Assembly: GCA_019916065.1 (NCBI GenBank)
Contig: CM034234.1
Coordinates: forward strand, 10,135,844-10,199,843
Origin: Vitellaria paradoxa
Lineage: Eukaryota > Streptophyta > Magnoliopsida > Ericales > Sapotaceae
DNA length: 64,000 nt
Reading direction: 5' to 3'
The stretch's first letter is position 1; every line of letters starts with the position of its first letter. Position numbers and translations under genes: made by a program. The notes beneath the pieces are model-generated. The model saw only the letters and a list, made by a program, of their open reading frames with translations. It did not search any database and was not told the origin of the DNA. Below are positions 21,606-33,769 of this stretch, in pieces.

Positions 21606-24518
21606 TTTTAATAAAAGTGCACAAAATTATAATATTAACCATAATCCCATTATTTCACATTTTCTCGCATTATCAAAATAATTATACATTGAAATTATAT
21701 ATTATTATCATGCCTTTATACAAAATTCTAAATTTTAATTATAAGAATAAATCACCTACCTCAAATTTGAAGAAAAGAATGAGAAATTGTGAAAAACTCC
21801 AAAGATTCGAAATTTTGCTCCCTCATATTTTTCATTTTGGATCGAATTTTTGACATCACCATGACGATCACAACGTTAAAAATACCAAAGTCTCGTATTT
21901 CCTGAACTTAAATTCTCACATTCTCTCTCCACTTTTTTCTCTTCTATTTCTTTTCTCTCTTCCTTCTCTCTTTTCTCTTTCTCAGTTTTTTACCTATCAT
22001 GACCTATAAAATATATCATATATATATAAGTTGTACACTTGGTGACCAAGTTACATTAAGAAGAGAAAATCAAATTGACTTCTTTATGTTCCACGTGGCT
22101 TCAAGCCATTTTGCCACCATTTTTTTTTTCCTTCTTAAGCTTCCAAGTGTCATCCCGCCATCATTACCCTCCTCCACCTATACACCATGTGCCTCAATCC
22201 TTTTATACATGTGTCACCTTTATGATTTTTCACTATTTTATGTTAATTAGAATTTAACTAATTATAAAAGTATTATATTATTTTCAATTAAAGCTGAAAA
22301 AATTTAAAATAATGCCAAACTAATGCAATTAATTTTTTTTATAATATAAATTAAAGTAATATGTATATTAAAAATTAAAATTTTCAAGTTATTACAATAT
22401 ATACATTAATTTTAATTTAAAAATACTAACTTGTTATGCTAAACTCAAGCTTATGATTCCTAAAGTGAGTGCTTGAACATATGGTTCACATCTAGAGAAG
22501 GACATTTGGCAACCATTCAAGCCACCGCTTATTTTTGCCATGTTTAATAAAGGTGCAAGTAATGCCACTACCCCACTATATATTACGGATTTGATTTAGT
22601 CTGTCCCACTACTCACGATACTTGAATCATGGCCTAGATTATCCTTTATGGAAGGATCACATGTGCCTAGAAAGCTTTAATATGAGATAAACGAAGAAGA
22701 GAGGTAAGTACTATTTATTTTACAAAAACCCTGCCAAAATTACTTCCAACCTCACTCTTTTTGTATACACTTTCTAGCTCGACCATTGGAGGAGTGTTGG
22801 TCAAACACCACTTGACTGGTAGTTTGTTTCAGGATTTAAGCAAGGATTCAAGGAGCCAAATATATCGTTATCGACTAAACACCTCTATGACTATATCAGT
22901 GACACCATCAAACCTGATCAGACATCTCACTGAGAGACTCTATTGAATTTTTGACACTCCAACTTATGATTCCAATCTCAATTCTAATCTAAAATTATAT
23001 CAAGTTAATTTTTTTCTCAAGCTCCTTCTATGATCTTAAAAAACAAGTTCAAATCTGTTAAAAATATAGGCTAAGAGGGTCGGAGCTACAAGCTCCTTTA
23101 CCCACGAAAAAAGTATGATATTTTGATCACAATTTAAAAATAAATAAATAAAATGTAATCATACTAATATATTAAAATGTCTTTTATTTTTCTTTTTTCT
23201 ATATTTTTTGAATAATCCATATTAGTATATTAAAATGTGAAGAGTAAGGCATCTTTCTTTTGTGGTGTGTGTTTTTTGTTTTGTTTTGTGTTTTTTTTCA
23301 ATTATTGCTATGAATATTTTTGTATTATTTTATATTTTACATATATTTATTCATCATCTATTATAAAATTGAATATATTATAAAAATTCATAATAAAATG
23401 TGAACATTCTACTAATCTATACTAATATATTAATATAAGAGAAATTTATACAAAAGTAGCACGTGATTTTACCATAAGTGCACACATTTGTTTTTAATGT
23501 TTTCGGTTCTTTTGTTTAGATACCAACGCTATTTTTGTATTAAAAAATTCAATGACTGTTAATAACTCAACACGTATTTCATTTTTTTTATTTTTTACAT
23601 TTTGTTTTTTGTTTAGACAATCAACACATATTGAATTTTCTATTTTTTTATATAATTTTTGTAATATAACATTTTATTATTGTTAGGGATTTTAGAAGAA
23701 TTGTTGATGGTCCAACATGTGTGATATTTTTATTTTTTGTTTGGAATATTGATATATATCGCACTTTTTTTTATAAATTTATAATAAATTATTTTGTTAT
23801 AAATTAGTAATTTAAAAGTTTTTAAATATTTAAACATTATTTATTTATTACATTCAAAATTATTTTATACTTTATATATATTTATTTTTATCAGCTTGTT
23901 TAGAATGCCGAAAAACTCTAAAAAGTTCAGAAAAACTCTGCAGTTATACAACAATCTTTTTTTACCTTGAATAACGTGAATTTATATAAATCTCTATAAT
24001 TTTATATATATTTACAAATACTAACAAATTTTTACAAATCTCAATAAAATTTCTATAAACTTCATTTTTCTACATATCCCAATAAAATTTCTATAAACTC
24101 CAATAACTTTTCTACAAATTTTAATAAATTTTTTACAAATTTTAATAAAGTTTTTACAATTTTCAAAAAATTTTGATAGAAAAGTTAAAAAATTTTTGCT
24201 CAAAATCTATTAGAACGAAACTATTCATCTTCAAAAAACGTAATTTGATAGTTAAACTTCAAACCACGTAAAATTAGCTAAATCACAATTTTTTTATTAA
24301 CTTTTGAAACTCCAAATGCCCTTAGATATTTCAATTAAATATATTACAAAAACTTGCGATACAATTATATTTATATCCAAGTAGAAATTTAAATTCGGAC
24401 TGAATTCAAGTCTAAAATCAAGTCGGCCAACAGGGGATTTCCTATCGAATTCAAGTCTAAACTCGTTTTTTGCACTTTTTAATCCAAACGAAGTGTAGTT
24501 GAAAAGAAAAATGATATC
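21606..24518. other. AT-rich intergenic DNA with transposon debris
   Basis: No coding gene is visible. The segment 22680-22960 has an LTR-like flavour (TTTCTAGCTCGACCATTGGAG followed by a GTTGGTCAAACACC stretch), but ends and duplications are not found. The stretch 23905-24240 is a T/A-rich imperfect repeat with phrases such as TTTCTATAAACT and TTTACAAAT; a related stretch lies inside the CACTA element near 34535-34740. Confidence 0.4.
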
Positions 24519-24521
24519 TTA

Positions 24522-24864
24522 GAGGGTGTTTGGCAACTCAAAAATTAGCAAAAAAAATATTAAAAGTTGATTTTTGTGTGTTTGGTAAAACCACAAATTT
24601 TTCTATTTTTTTGATTTGCTACAGTAAAAAGTATGACTCCATAATTATAACTTTTTGATTTGCTACAGTAAAAAAATATACCAAACACCCAAAAGTTATA
24701 ACTTTTTTGCTTTGTTACAATAAAAAATTTACCAAACACCCAAAAGTTACTAAAAAATACTAAAAATTTCACTTGATTCAATCAAACACACAAAAAAATG
24801 CCAAAAAAAAAGCAACCAAAAAACTACCAAAACTTAAGTTTTTTTTTAACTTCCAAACACCCTC
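24522..24864. mobile_element. PIF/Harbinger (Tourist)-like MITE with TTA duplication
   Basis: The terminal inverted repeats are GAGGGTGTTTGG at the left and CCAAACACCCTC at the right. They are flanked by the 3-bp duplication TTA (24519-24521 and 24865-24867), as for the Tourist/PIF-Harbinger class. The interior (343 bp in all) has repeated TTTGCTACAGTAAAAA and ACCAAACACCCAAAAGTTA phrases and no gene. Transposition would need a transposase from elsewhere. Confidence 0.8.
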
Positions 24865-25722
24865 TTATTCTTATACTCCATTTGTGAGTTTAGGAGAGAA
24901 AACAAAAGAAAAGAAAACATTAATTAGGAGAGAAGAGAAAAGAAGAAAAATGATAATAGTTTTCTTTTCATTTGTTTGAGAGTTTGAAAAAAAAAATATA
25001 ATTATTTTATTTTTTCTTGTTTGTGAATCGAGAAGAAATGGAAAAAAAAAATAAAATGCCTATTATTATTTTACTACTATACCATTATATTATCAATAAA
25101 TAAACTTCCCTAGACTATTAGCAAATAAAGTATTAGCACATCAAATAAGACTAAATAGATCTATCTTGAAATGATTAAAAATAAATTCAAACATGATTTC
25201 ACCTGACTAAATAATAATAAATTAAAAAATTAATCCACCCCCAATTTACTACGAAGTAAGAACCCATTCCTGATTACATACAAAATTCAAGTTTGATACT
25301 ACTAATATTAGAAAAAAAATGAGAAATGCTTCACAAAAATATAAATAATTATGCTAAAAAAAACTTCAATGAAAAACGATGTTATTTAAAAAAAACAAAA
25401 ACAATGCATCTTGAAACGAATGGAATACATATATATACATATATGTATACACATATATAAGGAAGATAAAATTAGAGTCTTGAAACATGATTGAACAAAA
25501 GAAATGAAAAAAATAGAGCAAAACATTATTAGAAAAAAAAAAAAAAAGAAAAACATACCTAGGCTATGAAACCTGAAAAAGGAAGAAGAAATGAAATTTG
25601 ATAAGAGTAGTAAAAACCTATTAAAGTGATGAAGTTAAAAGGGGTTTAATTTACACTAAGACATATTCGTAATTTTATTTTTTATTTTTTGGGTAAATGT
25701 GTCATTTTATAAGTTTCATTAA

Positions 25723-25880
25723 GGTTCCGTTTGGAATGATAAAAAAATTCTAAAAACGGTGAAAAATACTAAAAAATTTTTAAAATTATTCAATTTTTTT
25801 CTCACTACATAAATTATGAACTTACAACTTATCTCACTTTATCTTATCTTATCTTACTTTTTGTCACTCCAAATGCATCC
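25723..25880. mobile_element. MITE family A (best copy) with TAA duplication
   Basis: The ends GGTTCCGTTTGGAATGATAA and TTGTCACTCCAAATGCATCC are imperfect inverted repeats. They are flanked by TAA at 25720-25722 and 25881-25883, again suggesting a PIF/Harbinger-type element. The 158-bp interior is AT-rich with CTCACTACATAAATTATGAA. It is the clearest of about five related copies in the window. Confidence 0.7.
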
Positions 25881-26258
25881 TAAACAACTTTTCTCTTCTC
25901 TTCATTTCTTTCAACTTTTGAAAAGTTGAAAATTTTAAAAACTAACCACTCACTTTTCTTCCCATTTCTTTTCTTTTTTTTTCCCTCAAAAAAACTCACA
26001 AATAAAAATGAAATTTTAAAATCCCTTCTTTTCATTTTTTTTTCTTTTCTTCTCATTTCTCCCCATCCAAACAGGATATACTTTTTAATCCAAACGAAGT
26101 GTATTTAAAAAGAAAAATCGTATCTTATTCTTAAGATTTAATACAGAAATGCGTAAACGTTGATCTGTAACACGGTTCCGAAGGAAAATAATTGGGCGAC
26201 TGCAAAGGTCGGTAATTGCTCTCTTCTTCTGTTCTCTCTCGTTTGGGTAGAGCACACC

Positions 26259-27734
26259 ATGAAACTCTCCTTTTCCCTCCCTTCAAAACCCTCTTCCAAG
26301 CAGCAGTCAAACCTCAAATCCTCACAGAACAACTTCAGCACGGACGATGATCGAGACCCAGCAACCGCAACCGCCAAACAGTACGTCACAGAGTTCGACG
26401 CCTCCAAAACCCTAACCGACAACCAACAATCCAAGAGGCTCGTCATCCCCCCAAAGCCCAACGAATGGAGGCCCCACAAGAAGATGAAGAACCTCGATCT
26501 CCCCCTCCGACCATCCGAACCCACAAATAATCTCCAGTTCGAGGTCGAAGATCCCTCCGTTGCTGCAGCTACCGATGGTGGCCCCAACATATCCTACGGC
26601 TTGAATCTCCGGAATTCCGAAGCTGTTTCCAACACCGATCCCAAAGCTTCTGAATCTGATGAGCGACCGCAGCAACCGCCCCCGGTAGAGGCAGTGATGT
26701 TGCAGAAATTGAAGGAAGATTTGAAGAGGTTGCCCGATGATACCGGTTTCGAAGATTATGCCGACATGCCGGTTGAGGGGTTCGGCGCTGCCTTGCTCGC
26801 CGGCTACGGTTGGTATGAGGGCAGGGGTATCGGAAGGAATGCGAAGGGGGATGTGAAGATTGTGCAGTACGACAGGAGGACGGCGAAGGAAGGGTTAGGG
26901 TTTGTTGGTGACGTTCCCAGTAACAATAACAGAAGTAATAATGCTACGAAGAAGAAAGAGAAGGAGCAGACGAATGGTAGAGGAGAAGAGCAAGAACCGC
27001 GGTTTTGCGTGGGTAAAGATGTTAGGATAATTGGTGGCAGGGATGTTGGGTTGACGGGCAGGATTGTAGAGGTAGTGGGTGGTGGCGATTCGGTTATTTT
27101 GAGGCTTTCGAAGAGCGATGAGGAAGTGAAGCTGAGAATTCGTGATCTTGCTGAGTTGGGTTCGGTGGAAGAAGAAAGGTGTTTGAGGAAGTTGAAGGAA
27201 TTAAAGATTCAAGGGTCCAAAGATGAAATGGGTGGCCTTGATCAGCAGAGGGTTAAGGATTCGTCTAGCAGTCGGAGTCACAGGGAAAAGAAGAAACGGA
27301 AAGATGTCAAACGGGGTCAGGAAGAAGGAAGAAGTGAACAAGAAGAACCAAAGACTACTACTAATGTTCGTTGGCTTACTAGTCACATTCGGGTTAGAAT
27401 TATTAGCAAAGACTTGAAAGGAGGGCGACTCTACTTGAAAAAAGGAGAGGTTGTGGATGTTGTTGGACCGACAGTGTGTGATATAACTATGGATGACAGT
27501 AGGGAGCTTATCCAGGGTGTGGACCAGGACTTTCTCGAGACTGCACTTCCTCGGCGTGGTGGACCAGTTCTTGTGTTGTTTGGAAAGCATAAGGGTGTCT
27601 ATGGAAGATTAGTTGAGAGGGATATGGAGAAAGAAACTGGTGTTGTCCGAGATGCTGACACTCATGCTCTTCTCAATGTGCGTCTGGAGCAAATTGCGGA
27701 GTATATTGGAGACCCAAGCTATATTGGATACTAA
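26259..27734 (+). CDS. MOS2: MOS2-like G-patch and KOW domain protein
   Basis: A single-exon gene of 491 aa. The ATG at 26259 is chosen because it gives the MKLSFSLPSKP start typical of this family; the open frame continues upstream only without an ATG. Domains: a Ser-rich N-terminus with the conserved RLVIPPKPNEWRPHKKMK (about 60-77), a G-patch (about 171-216, VEGFGAALLAGYGWYEGRGI...GLGF), a first KOW (about 249-300), a basic HREKKKRKDVKRG stretch (341-353) that may be a nuclear localisation signal, a conserved WLTSHIRVRII block (372-382), and a second KOW (about 435-485). MOS2 (animal GPKOW) is a nuclear RNA-binding protein tied to the spliceosome. In Arabidopsis it supports innate immunity and microRNA biogenesis. 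The Arabidopsis gene is also intronless. No lesions are seen. Confidence 0.93.
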   Translation: MKLSFSLPSKPSSKQQSNLKSSQNNFSTDDDRDPATATAKQYVTEFDASKTLTDNQQSKRLVIPPKPNEWRPHKKMKNLDLPLRPSEPTNNLQFEVEDPSVAAATDGGPNISYGLNLRNSEAVSNTDPKASESDERPQQPPPVEAVMLQKLKEDLKRLPDDTGFEDYADMPVEGFGAALLAGYGWYEGRGIGRNAKGDVKIVQYDRRTAKEGLGFVGDVPSNNNRSNNATKKKEKEQTNGRGEEQEPRFCVGKDVRIIGGRDVGLTGRIVEVVGGGDSVILRLSKSDEEVKLRIRDLAELGSVEEERCLRKLKELKIQGSKDEMGGLDQQRVKDSSSSRSHREKKKRKDVKRGQEEGRSEQEEPKTTTNVRWLTSHIRVRIISKDLKGGRLYLKKGEVVDVVGPTVCDITMDDSRELIQGVDQDFLETALPRRGGPVLVLFGKHKGVYGRLVERDMEKETGVVRDADTHALLNVRLEQIAEYIGDPSYIGY

Positions 27735-30700
27735 TTTGTATTCGTCAACCACAATTTTATCATCTATATGAGGGGTTCGTCTAAATTGCAGGTACTTGAA
27801 CTCAAATGTTTCAATTAAACATCTTAGCTCATTGGACTGATTTGAAATCTGAATAGGCTCGGGGTTGTGCATGTTAATCTCCAAGATTCAAATAGTTTAT
27901 TAGTTTACATTCCTGATATCTGTTTTCATAATGTGTGGTACACTGAATTTGGCACTTCCATCATAAGCCTTAGTTGTGCAGTTTTTCTTGTCTACTGTAT
28001 TGCACTTGAATTGGAGAAACTTATTCTTCTGTGAGAAATCTGATTTTGGTAAATGTATCCATGTTACAATGTTCAGTTATTTTTAGGTTTTTAAATAATA
28101 GGTATTCTACAACAATTGCATGAAGATTGGATTGTCCTTGCAGTGCAATTGATAGTCTACTTGGGTTTGTTTCATTTTAAGGGCATGCTACTCCTTACCT
28201 GAGGTTATTTGTGAAAGGAATTAAACTATTGAATACTTAACGAGCGAACTCTGAGAAAGTAAGGTTGGATGTCACATGGATAGGTTTACATGACAAAAGA
28301 TGCAGGTGATACAGTGAAAGAAGACAAGGTGGCATGGGTTCTGATTTAAAATGTGGGTAGGGATTCATGTTGTATATACCAGAGAGTTGATACAAAGGCT
28401 TTATTTGATTGAGATTTGTTGAATTTCTGAAGACAGACTATTTTCTGTTTTTTTAATGAGCAATAGATGGATATTAAAGGAACAGTGTGGAGGAGTACCA
28501 ACACTGTACAAAAGGAGAAAAAAAAAAGGATCAAAATAAAGACCTGTATCCTCTATGCATCCCATTGTTCAAAAACCTTTACACTTATTTTGGAGTGGTG
28601 GATTTGAGGGGATTTGATTTCATTTGATAAGAATTCTCATCAATTCTTATGCTTGTAACTAAAATAAATTTTTACGAATTGGATTTGATTTCAGTTCATA
28701 GCTTAAATTTTGAGATTTTTATAGAATTTCAAATCCAATTCAAAACAATAGGATTTGATAAGAATTCATTATTTTTTTAAGCAATCTAAGTAAGTGGACA
28801 AGCTTATCCTCTTATATCATATTTAACATATTTTTTGCTTCCTATTGATATGGTCAAACTTGATATTTCACTTGAATCAAATTAATTCAATTTTTAAATT
28901 CAAAATGTGTTCCAAACACAAAATTTTATTTACCAAATCAAATCAAATCAAATTAAATCAATTCTTTATTTTAAAATGTAATCAATTCTAATAGTGGAAT
29001 GTTTCCAAACGAAGTGTTACAAAATCCAGGTTGTGATTCAATGATGGTTCAACTTGCCCCAAAAACCAATTGTACTAAAGTCATACTTTGTCATTGAGTC
29101 ATTACTCATAGTATTGATAACATGCTTGTAATCCAACTAGTTGGCCTTTACCTTTTACCTTTCTCCAACATTAAATCTCTGAACCTGAAACATCTCTTAT
29201 ATCTGCAATGGTTAGCTTGTTGCAGTTGTGCAAACCACTTCTCTAATTCCCTCATCTTATTTCTCTTTGAATTTTGATTAATGCATTAAACCCAATACAT
29301 TATAACTGCAACTCCTCTGTTATGGCCATCAACCAGGTTATCTGCTGACCCCACGAAGGACTTCTTCTCTGTAACAGCCGTTTCTCTCTAAAATCTGATC
29401 CTCTCTCTCCTTTGTGGGTAAGCGGTGAGACCGTTGATGATTCTTCTCCATCTCAATGTTAGTGATAGCGGCACAAAATTTCTCAATTTTAGAATTAGAA
29501 CAGTTGCCACTAATGAGGAAACTGAGATTTATTAGAACATGTATAACAAATTGATGTGGTGGGCATTGATTGGAAAGTTGTGTGAATTGCAGCAAGAATT
29601 GCCTTGAATGCATTTTTATATTTGCTTTCTCTCTACTTGTCATAGATCCTTTTGATTTTTATTTTATTGTTGTGAGGCATGTTGTTCTATTTGTAGTTTG
29701 TAGCATGGTCTTTTAGATGCCTTCAATAGGCTTTGTAGACATAGATCTTCGGGGGATGTTGACTGATTTCCTTTGTGGATTGTTGCCCCAGCATTCCTTT
29801 GGATGTTGGAGGGAGGTCATAGCTCTTTCAAATTTCTTGTGAGATTTTGATAGAGACATCATTTTGATAGCATATGAATTTAAATGGTTCCATGGCATGG
29901 TCTTGCATGTGAAATGAGCATAATTGGTTTCCTTGTAGTTCAGTTGTGTTTCTCTTACAGGTTTTTTTAAATTGGGTCCAATATTTTGTCATACTGCTCT
30001 TGCAACAGAATATGTGGTTTCTCGGCACATTTAAACTGAGCACTTCAGTCATTGTAACGGAATAGGGCGGGCTAAAACAATGAGCTTTGTTATGTGGAAG
30101 GTCAGTACAAGGGACGTTTGGTGCTTAGGACCTTTTTTTCCTTTGTTACCATCACTATTTTCTGGGTTCATATATGATCTGTCTAGGTACAAGAACAATG
30201 TTTTCCTTCCCTGTGAGATCACATTCACGGTCTTGAATGTCAGTTTTCTCTTGACTTTGACTCCCTGCTTTTCTTGGTTTTTTTCTTTATTTTTTTTTTT
30301 ATTTACCCCCAACAAAAATTTCGGGTCTTTTCTTTTCTTTTTTTAAAAATTGTTTTGATTTTTTTTTTGGGGGGTGCATATTTTGGGGGTGTCTTTGATC
30401 AGAGAATTTTTGGGGGAATTGCTGAATCTTTGCGTATATCATGGTTTTTGTGTGGTTTTTAGTTGAATATGATGTGATCTAGTTTCGGAAAATAATAAAA
30501 ATTCTTTAGTCTGTTTCTATAGTGGGATATGATTTTAAAAGGTTTGATTAATACTATTTAAGGATTTCTGAGAATGTTTTCTTTTAGGTGGAAGGGGAAA
30601 GAAAAGGGAAATTCTTGATAAAGATAACTCTTTTTTTTTTTTTGGGGGGGGGGGGGGTGGTGGGGATGGTATTTTTTTTCACCAGATTCATGGGACAAGA

Positions 30701-32240
30701 ATCGAACTACTTGACAATGATGACACATTTCATCTTTATCATGAATTTTTGTCAAGAACTGAAGTGATAATATATAAATAACATAAAATTAATTAGGCTG
30801 TCATGGCCGATGTGTTGATGGTGCAATCTTTCATGCAAGTATGCAACTTGTTTTGTTTTATTGTTTTTAATTATGCGGTTTTTTTTTTTTTTTATTGGTT
30901 TACTGCTCATATATGAATGAAAATTTTAGTGCGTTCTCGACTGATCTTCCTTGGAATTTCTAATTGAACTCAGTATGCTTTTAACATAAAACAGATACTT
31001 GGAACATTTTATTAAGCATTTTATAAAATATATTTAAAATATTTCATCACAAATTAAACATTGAAAATGATTTTAAAATCTCTATTCAGTTCCTTTTCTA
31101 CTAACAAATTTTTGATCCGAGGAGGATTTAGTGAGTGAAGAGAAAATATAAGAGAAAAATAAAAGAAAAAGTTTATTAAAAAAAAAAAGGAGAAGCAAGT
31201 ATAAAATTTTAAATATATGCTCTTATTTAAATAGATCTAAACATATAATATCGTAAAAGATCATTTGGGATTGGAGAGGGAATTGTTGATAAAAATCTTA
31301 CGCCCCATGGCAGTAAAAATCGGTAGATGAATTTATTTTTATCATCTTTTTGTCGTCATCGATTAAGGCATGGAACTAAACGAGTATCTTTTGGCCACAT
31401 TACTTTATAAAGGGTAGTAATTTTGAGAAAGAATGTAGAACAAGAAGTTGACTACATGCCCAATACAATTTGCGTACCAGACTCAGAATTTGCATGCCGA
31501 AAGGCCAACCATTTTTCTAATATTTTCAGGTAAAAATCATGTAATTGAAATTTTATATCTATATATATATATATACACACATTTTTGTCTTATCTATTTT
31601 TCTAACATTTCTCTTTTCCTCAACTAAATCCTCATTTCAAACGCACAAAGGAAAACATTAAAAAAAAAAAAAAAAAAGGAAGGCATAAAAACCCTAGTAC
31701 TTATTTAATTAGGTTAAAAAAATATAATAAAATAAAACAAATTCATCAATTAATAAATTTTTTAATTTAGTTATATTTAACTTCTCATATTCCACGTGTT
31801 CTTGTTCTCTTTCATTTTTCGTCAGAAATTAAATATGAGAAATAATTTTAAGTTTCTATTCATTTCCTTCTCTCCTTGACAAACCATTGATCCAAAAAAG
31901 ATTTAATGAGAAAAAAAACATAAGAGAAAAAAGTAATAGAAAAGGTAAAGAAAAAGAGAAATATAAAGTCTAAAATATTTACTCTTATTTGAATGGATAT
32001 AAATTCTGCAACAAAGATTCCAGCAGAATTTTTATTTTACTTTATTTTAAAAATGAAAAAAAGGTGAAATTTATTTTATTTTTATTTTTTAAATTTTTCA
32101 TCACATGGGGAAGCATTGTTTTAATGTTCTAGGATCGAAGAAATGTGTAGAAATCCCTTATCAGAAATAGGAATTACAATGAGAATCAGCCAAGAAGAGT
32201 TGGTGGAAAGTTGGGATATTTTCACAAAACCCGCCCTAAC
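27735..32240. other. Long intergenic region after MOS2
   Basis: No gene can be supported. The first few hundred bases probably include the MOS2 3' UTR. At 28585-29020 a block rich in GGATTTGATTTCATTTGA-like phrases and their complements looks like an old imperfect inverted-repeat element, without clear ends. At 30630-30668 a T-run is followed by a G-run. The remainder is AT-rich DNA with poly-A/T and short TA repeats. Confidence 0.4.
30644..30668 (+). repeat. Poly-T followed by a G-run (possible G-quadruplex)
   Basis: About 13 T are followed by about 14-15 G, then TGGTGGGG. The G-rich plus strand could form a quadruplex. No gene overlaps it. Confidence 0.55.
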
Positions 32241-32411
32241 CATTTACCAACAGTTACCCTTTTTCATGGCCGGTCTCCTTGGAGATGATGGACTTGCCAC
32301 TTGTGTAAAAATGCTAAGTTAAAAACAATATGGGAGCATTCAATTTCTGCATCTAAAACAATCAAATAAACACCCATCAATACGATAGCAATTTTGTAGC
32401 AATCACTCTTT

Positions 32412-33241
32412 CTATGCTGGAGAAGGCCATAGTTGGACTCTCCTAAAATAAAAGGCACGATCTGCTATTTGGTTGTACGGTGCTGGCGTCTCAATAACTT
32501 TCAGAGGCCGCTCCGCCAATTCTTTACTGCCATTGGAATCATAGGCCAAAACACTATTCTTGAGATGTAGCCAATAATAAAACCCCCTTAATTATGATAA
32601 CTAACTAAGAAGTGTTTTGAATATGACTGTAGCACCAAGTACTTGGAGATTGGACTCCATCCACAAACCAGCTTCTGAGGAACAAAAGTTCTTATTTTAC
32701 AGGGTTGATGATTTTGGACTTGGCGTCAGAGTCCACACAACTCTGTTTGGAATTCTGATATTCGCTGAAAAACGCTGAAAATCTCTACAAGTTATTTACT
32801 TTTTAGTTTATTGCACGAATTATAAACTCATAATTTTTATCAAATTTCACTAACTTTTTCACTCCAAACGCACTCTAACTTGAACTTGATTTCTCCAGAA
32901 TTGCAATTCTGATCTTCAACATCAAATCCAATTGCAACGTTGACACACCACTACCTTGTGGCTGAGAAAAATAACACCATTGCCCTGTGACTGGATTACA
33001 AATACTGTACAGCATTAAATCGTAATTATGGAAGAGCAATAAGCCATTAGAAGAACCAATGAACTTTTGACCGTTGTGTTTGGAGTAGCAAATCCCATTA
33101 GTAGATGACCGTGAAGAAACTGGTAAGAATGCATCTTCTGCTCCCTGAAATAATATTATACCACCTTTTAGAAACGCGTTTCGTATCAAATAGAAACTTC
33201 ACTGGTAACCCCAATAAAATCTGAATCAAGACATCATCCAT
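32412..33241 (-). pseudogene. F-box protein pseudogene with frameshifts and a MITE insertion
   Basis: Read on the minus strand, the ATG at 33241 opens an F-box (MDDVLIQILLGLPVKFLF, then RVSKRWYNIIS) that soon hits a stop. In another frame (about 33115-32880) comes an F-box-associated segment with KFIGSSNGLLLFHN and ICNPVTGQWCYF. A MITE interrupts at about 32743-32876. Beyond it, in different frames, come SWFVDGVQSPSTWCYS and then FYYWLHLKNSVLAYDSN, ending at a TAG at 32412-32414. At least two frameshifts plus the insertion rule out a normal product. Intact relatives are substrate-recognition subunits of SCF ubiquitin ligases. A large CACTA element begins 85 bp upstream of the ATG and may have cut the gene from its promoter. 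Confidence 0.8.
32743..32876. mobile_element. MITE family A copy inside the F-box pseudogene
   Basis: The ends CTGTTTGGAATTCTGATA and TTTTTCACTCCAAACGCACTCT are imperfect inverted repeats of the same type as 25723-25880. A short AACT (or AAC) direct repeat flanks them at 32739-32742 and 32877-32880. The inner phrase TTGCACGAATTATAAACTCA matches the family. It splits the F-box reading frame. Confidence 0.6.
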
Positions 33242-33360
33242 AAATGGTCATCAATGAAATCCCCCACATCTCGCTCAAAACAACTACGTTGTGAGTCCAA
33301 GAATTTCTGTACGTGCTAGTTGTTGCACTACTAGAGATTGGGGAATTGGCGAATGGAAAT

Positions 33361-33546
33361 CTCGGACGATCGCTTAAAGCGGTCGCTATAATTTTATTAG
33401 CGACCGCTTATGGCGGTCGCTTAAACGGCTGTCGCTAATCCCGTGCGGCAAGGCATCGACGACGAAAAAATTCGCGCGACCGCTTAAAGCGGTCGCTAAT
33501 ATGGTTGTAGCGACCGTATTAGCGACCGCTTAAAGCGGTCGCTGAT
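33361..33546. repeat. Left subterminal repeat region of the CACTA element
   Basis: Several palindromes pair AGCGACCGCTT with its complement around a short centre (TTAA or TATG), for example at about 33402-33422, 33476-33496 and 33521-33542. In En/Spm, short subterminal repeats are the binding sites of TnpA, so these are the likely protein-binding sites. The role is inferred by analogy. Confidence 0.8.
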
Positions 33547-33714
33547 TCTCTAATTATATTCGGCAGAACGCCTCCCTCTTTTTCCTCTCCCTCCCTCCCT
33601 TTTTTTCCTCCCTCCCCCGCGCTCTCTGTTCTCTCCCCCCTCTGCCGTCTTCTCTCCCCCCTCTGCCGTGCCGTGCCGTGCCGTGCCGGACCGGAGTTCG
33701 CCAGCCGTCGCCGG

Positions 33715-33762
<48 letters not shown>
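33715..33762. repeat. (CT)n microsatellite in the CACTA 5' region
   Basis: About 22 CT repeats follow a GC-rich block with four GCCGT units (about 33663-33688). In plant elements a pyrimidine tract here often belongs to the transposase 5' UTR or promoter. The GA-rich complement gives meaningless Arg/Glu repeats. Confidence 0.75.
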
Positions 33763-33767
<5 letters not shown>

Positions 33768-33769
33768 AT

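Noticed and set aside
26138..26675. Minus-strand frames over the MOS2 5' coding part
   Set aside because: Shadows of the MOS2 exon, whose plus-strand protein has clear G-patch and KOW domains.
29338..29643. Minus-strand frame of about 100 codons after MOS2
   Set aside because: No recognisable domain, no plausible splice partners, and AT-rich codon use like neighbouring non-coding DNA.
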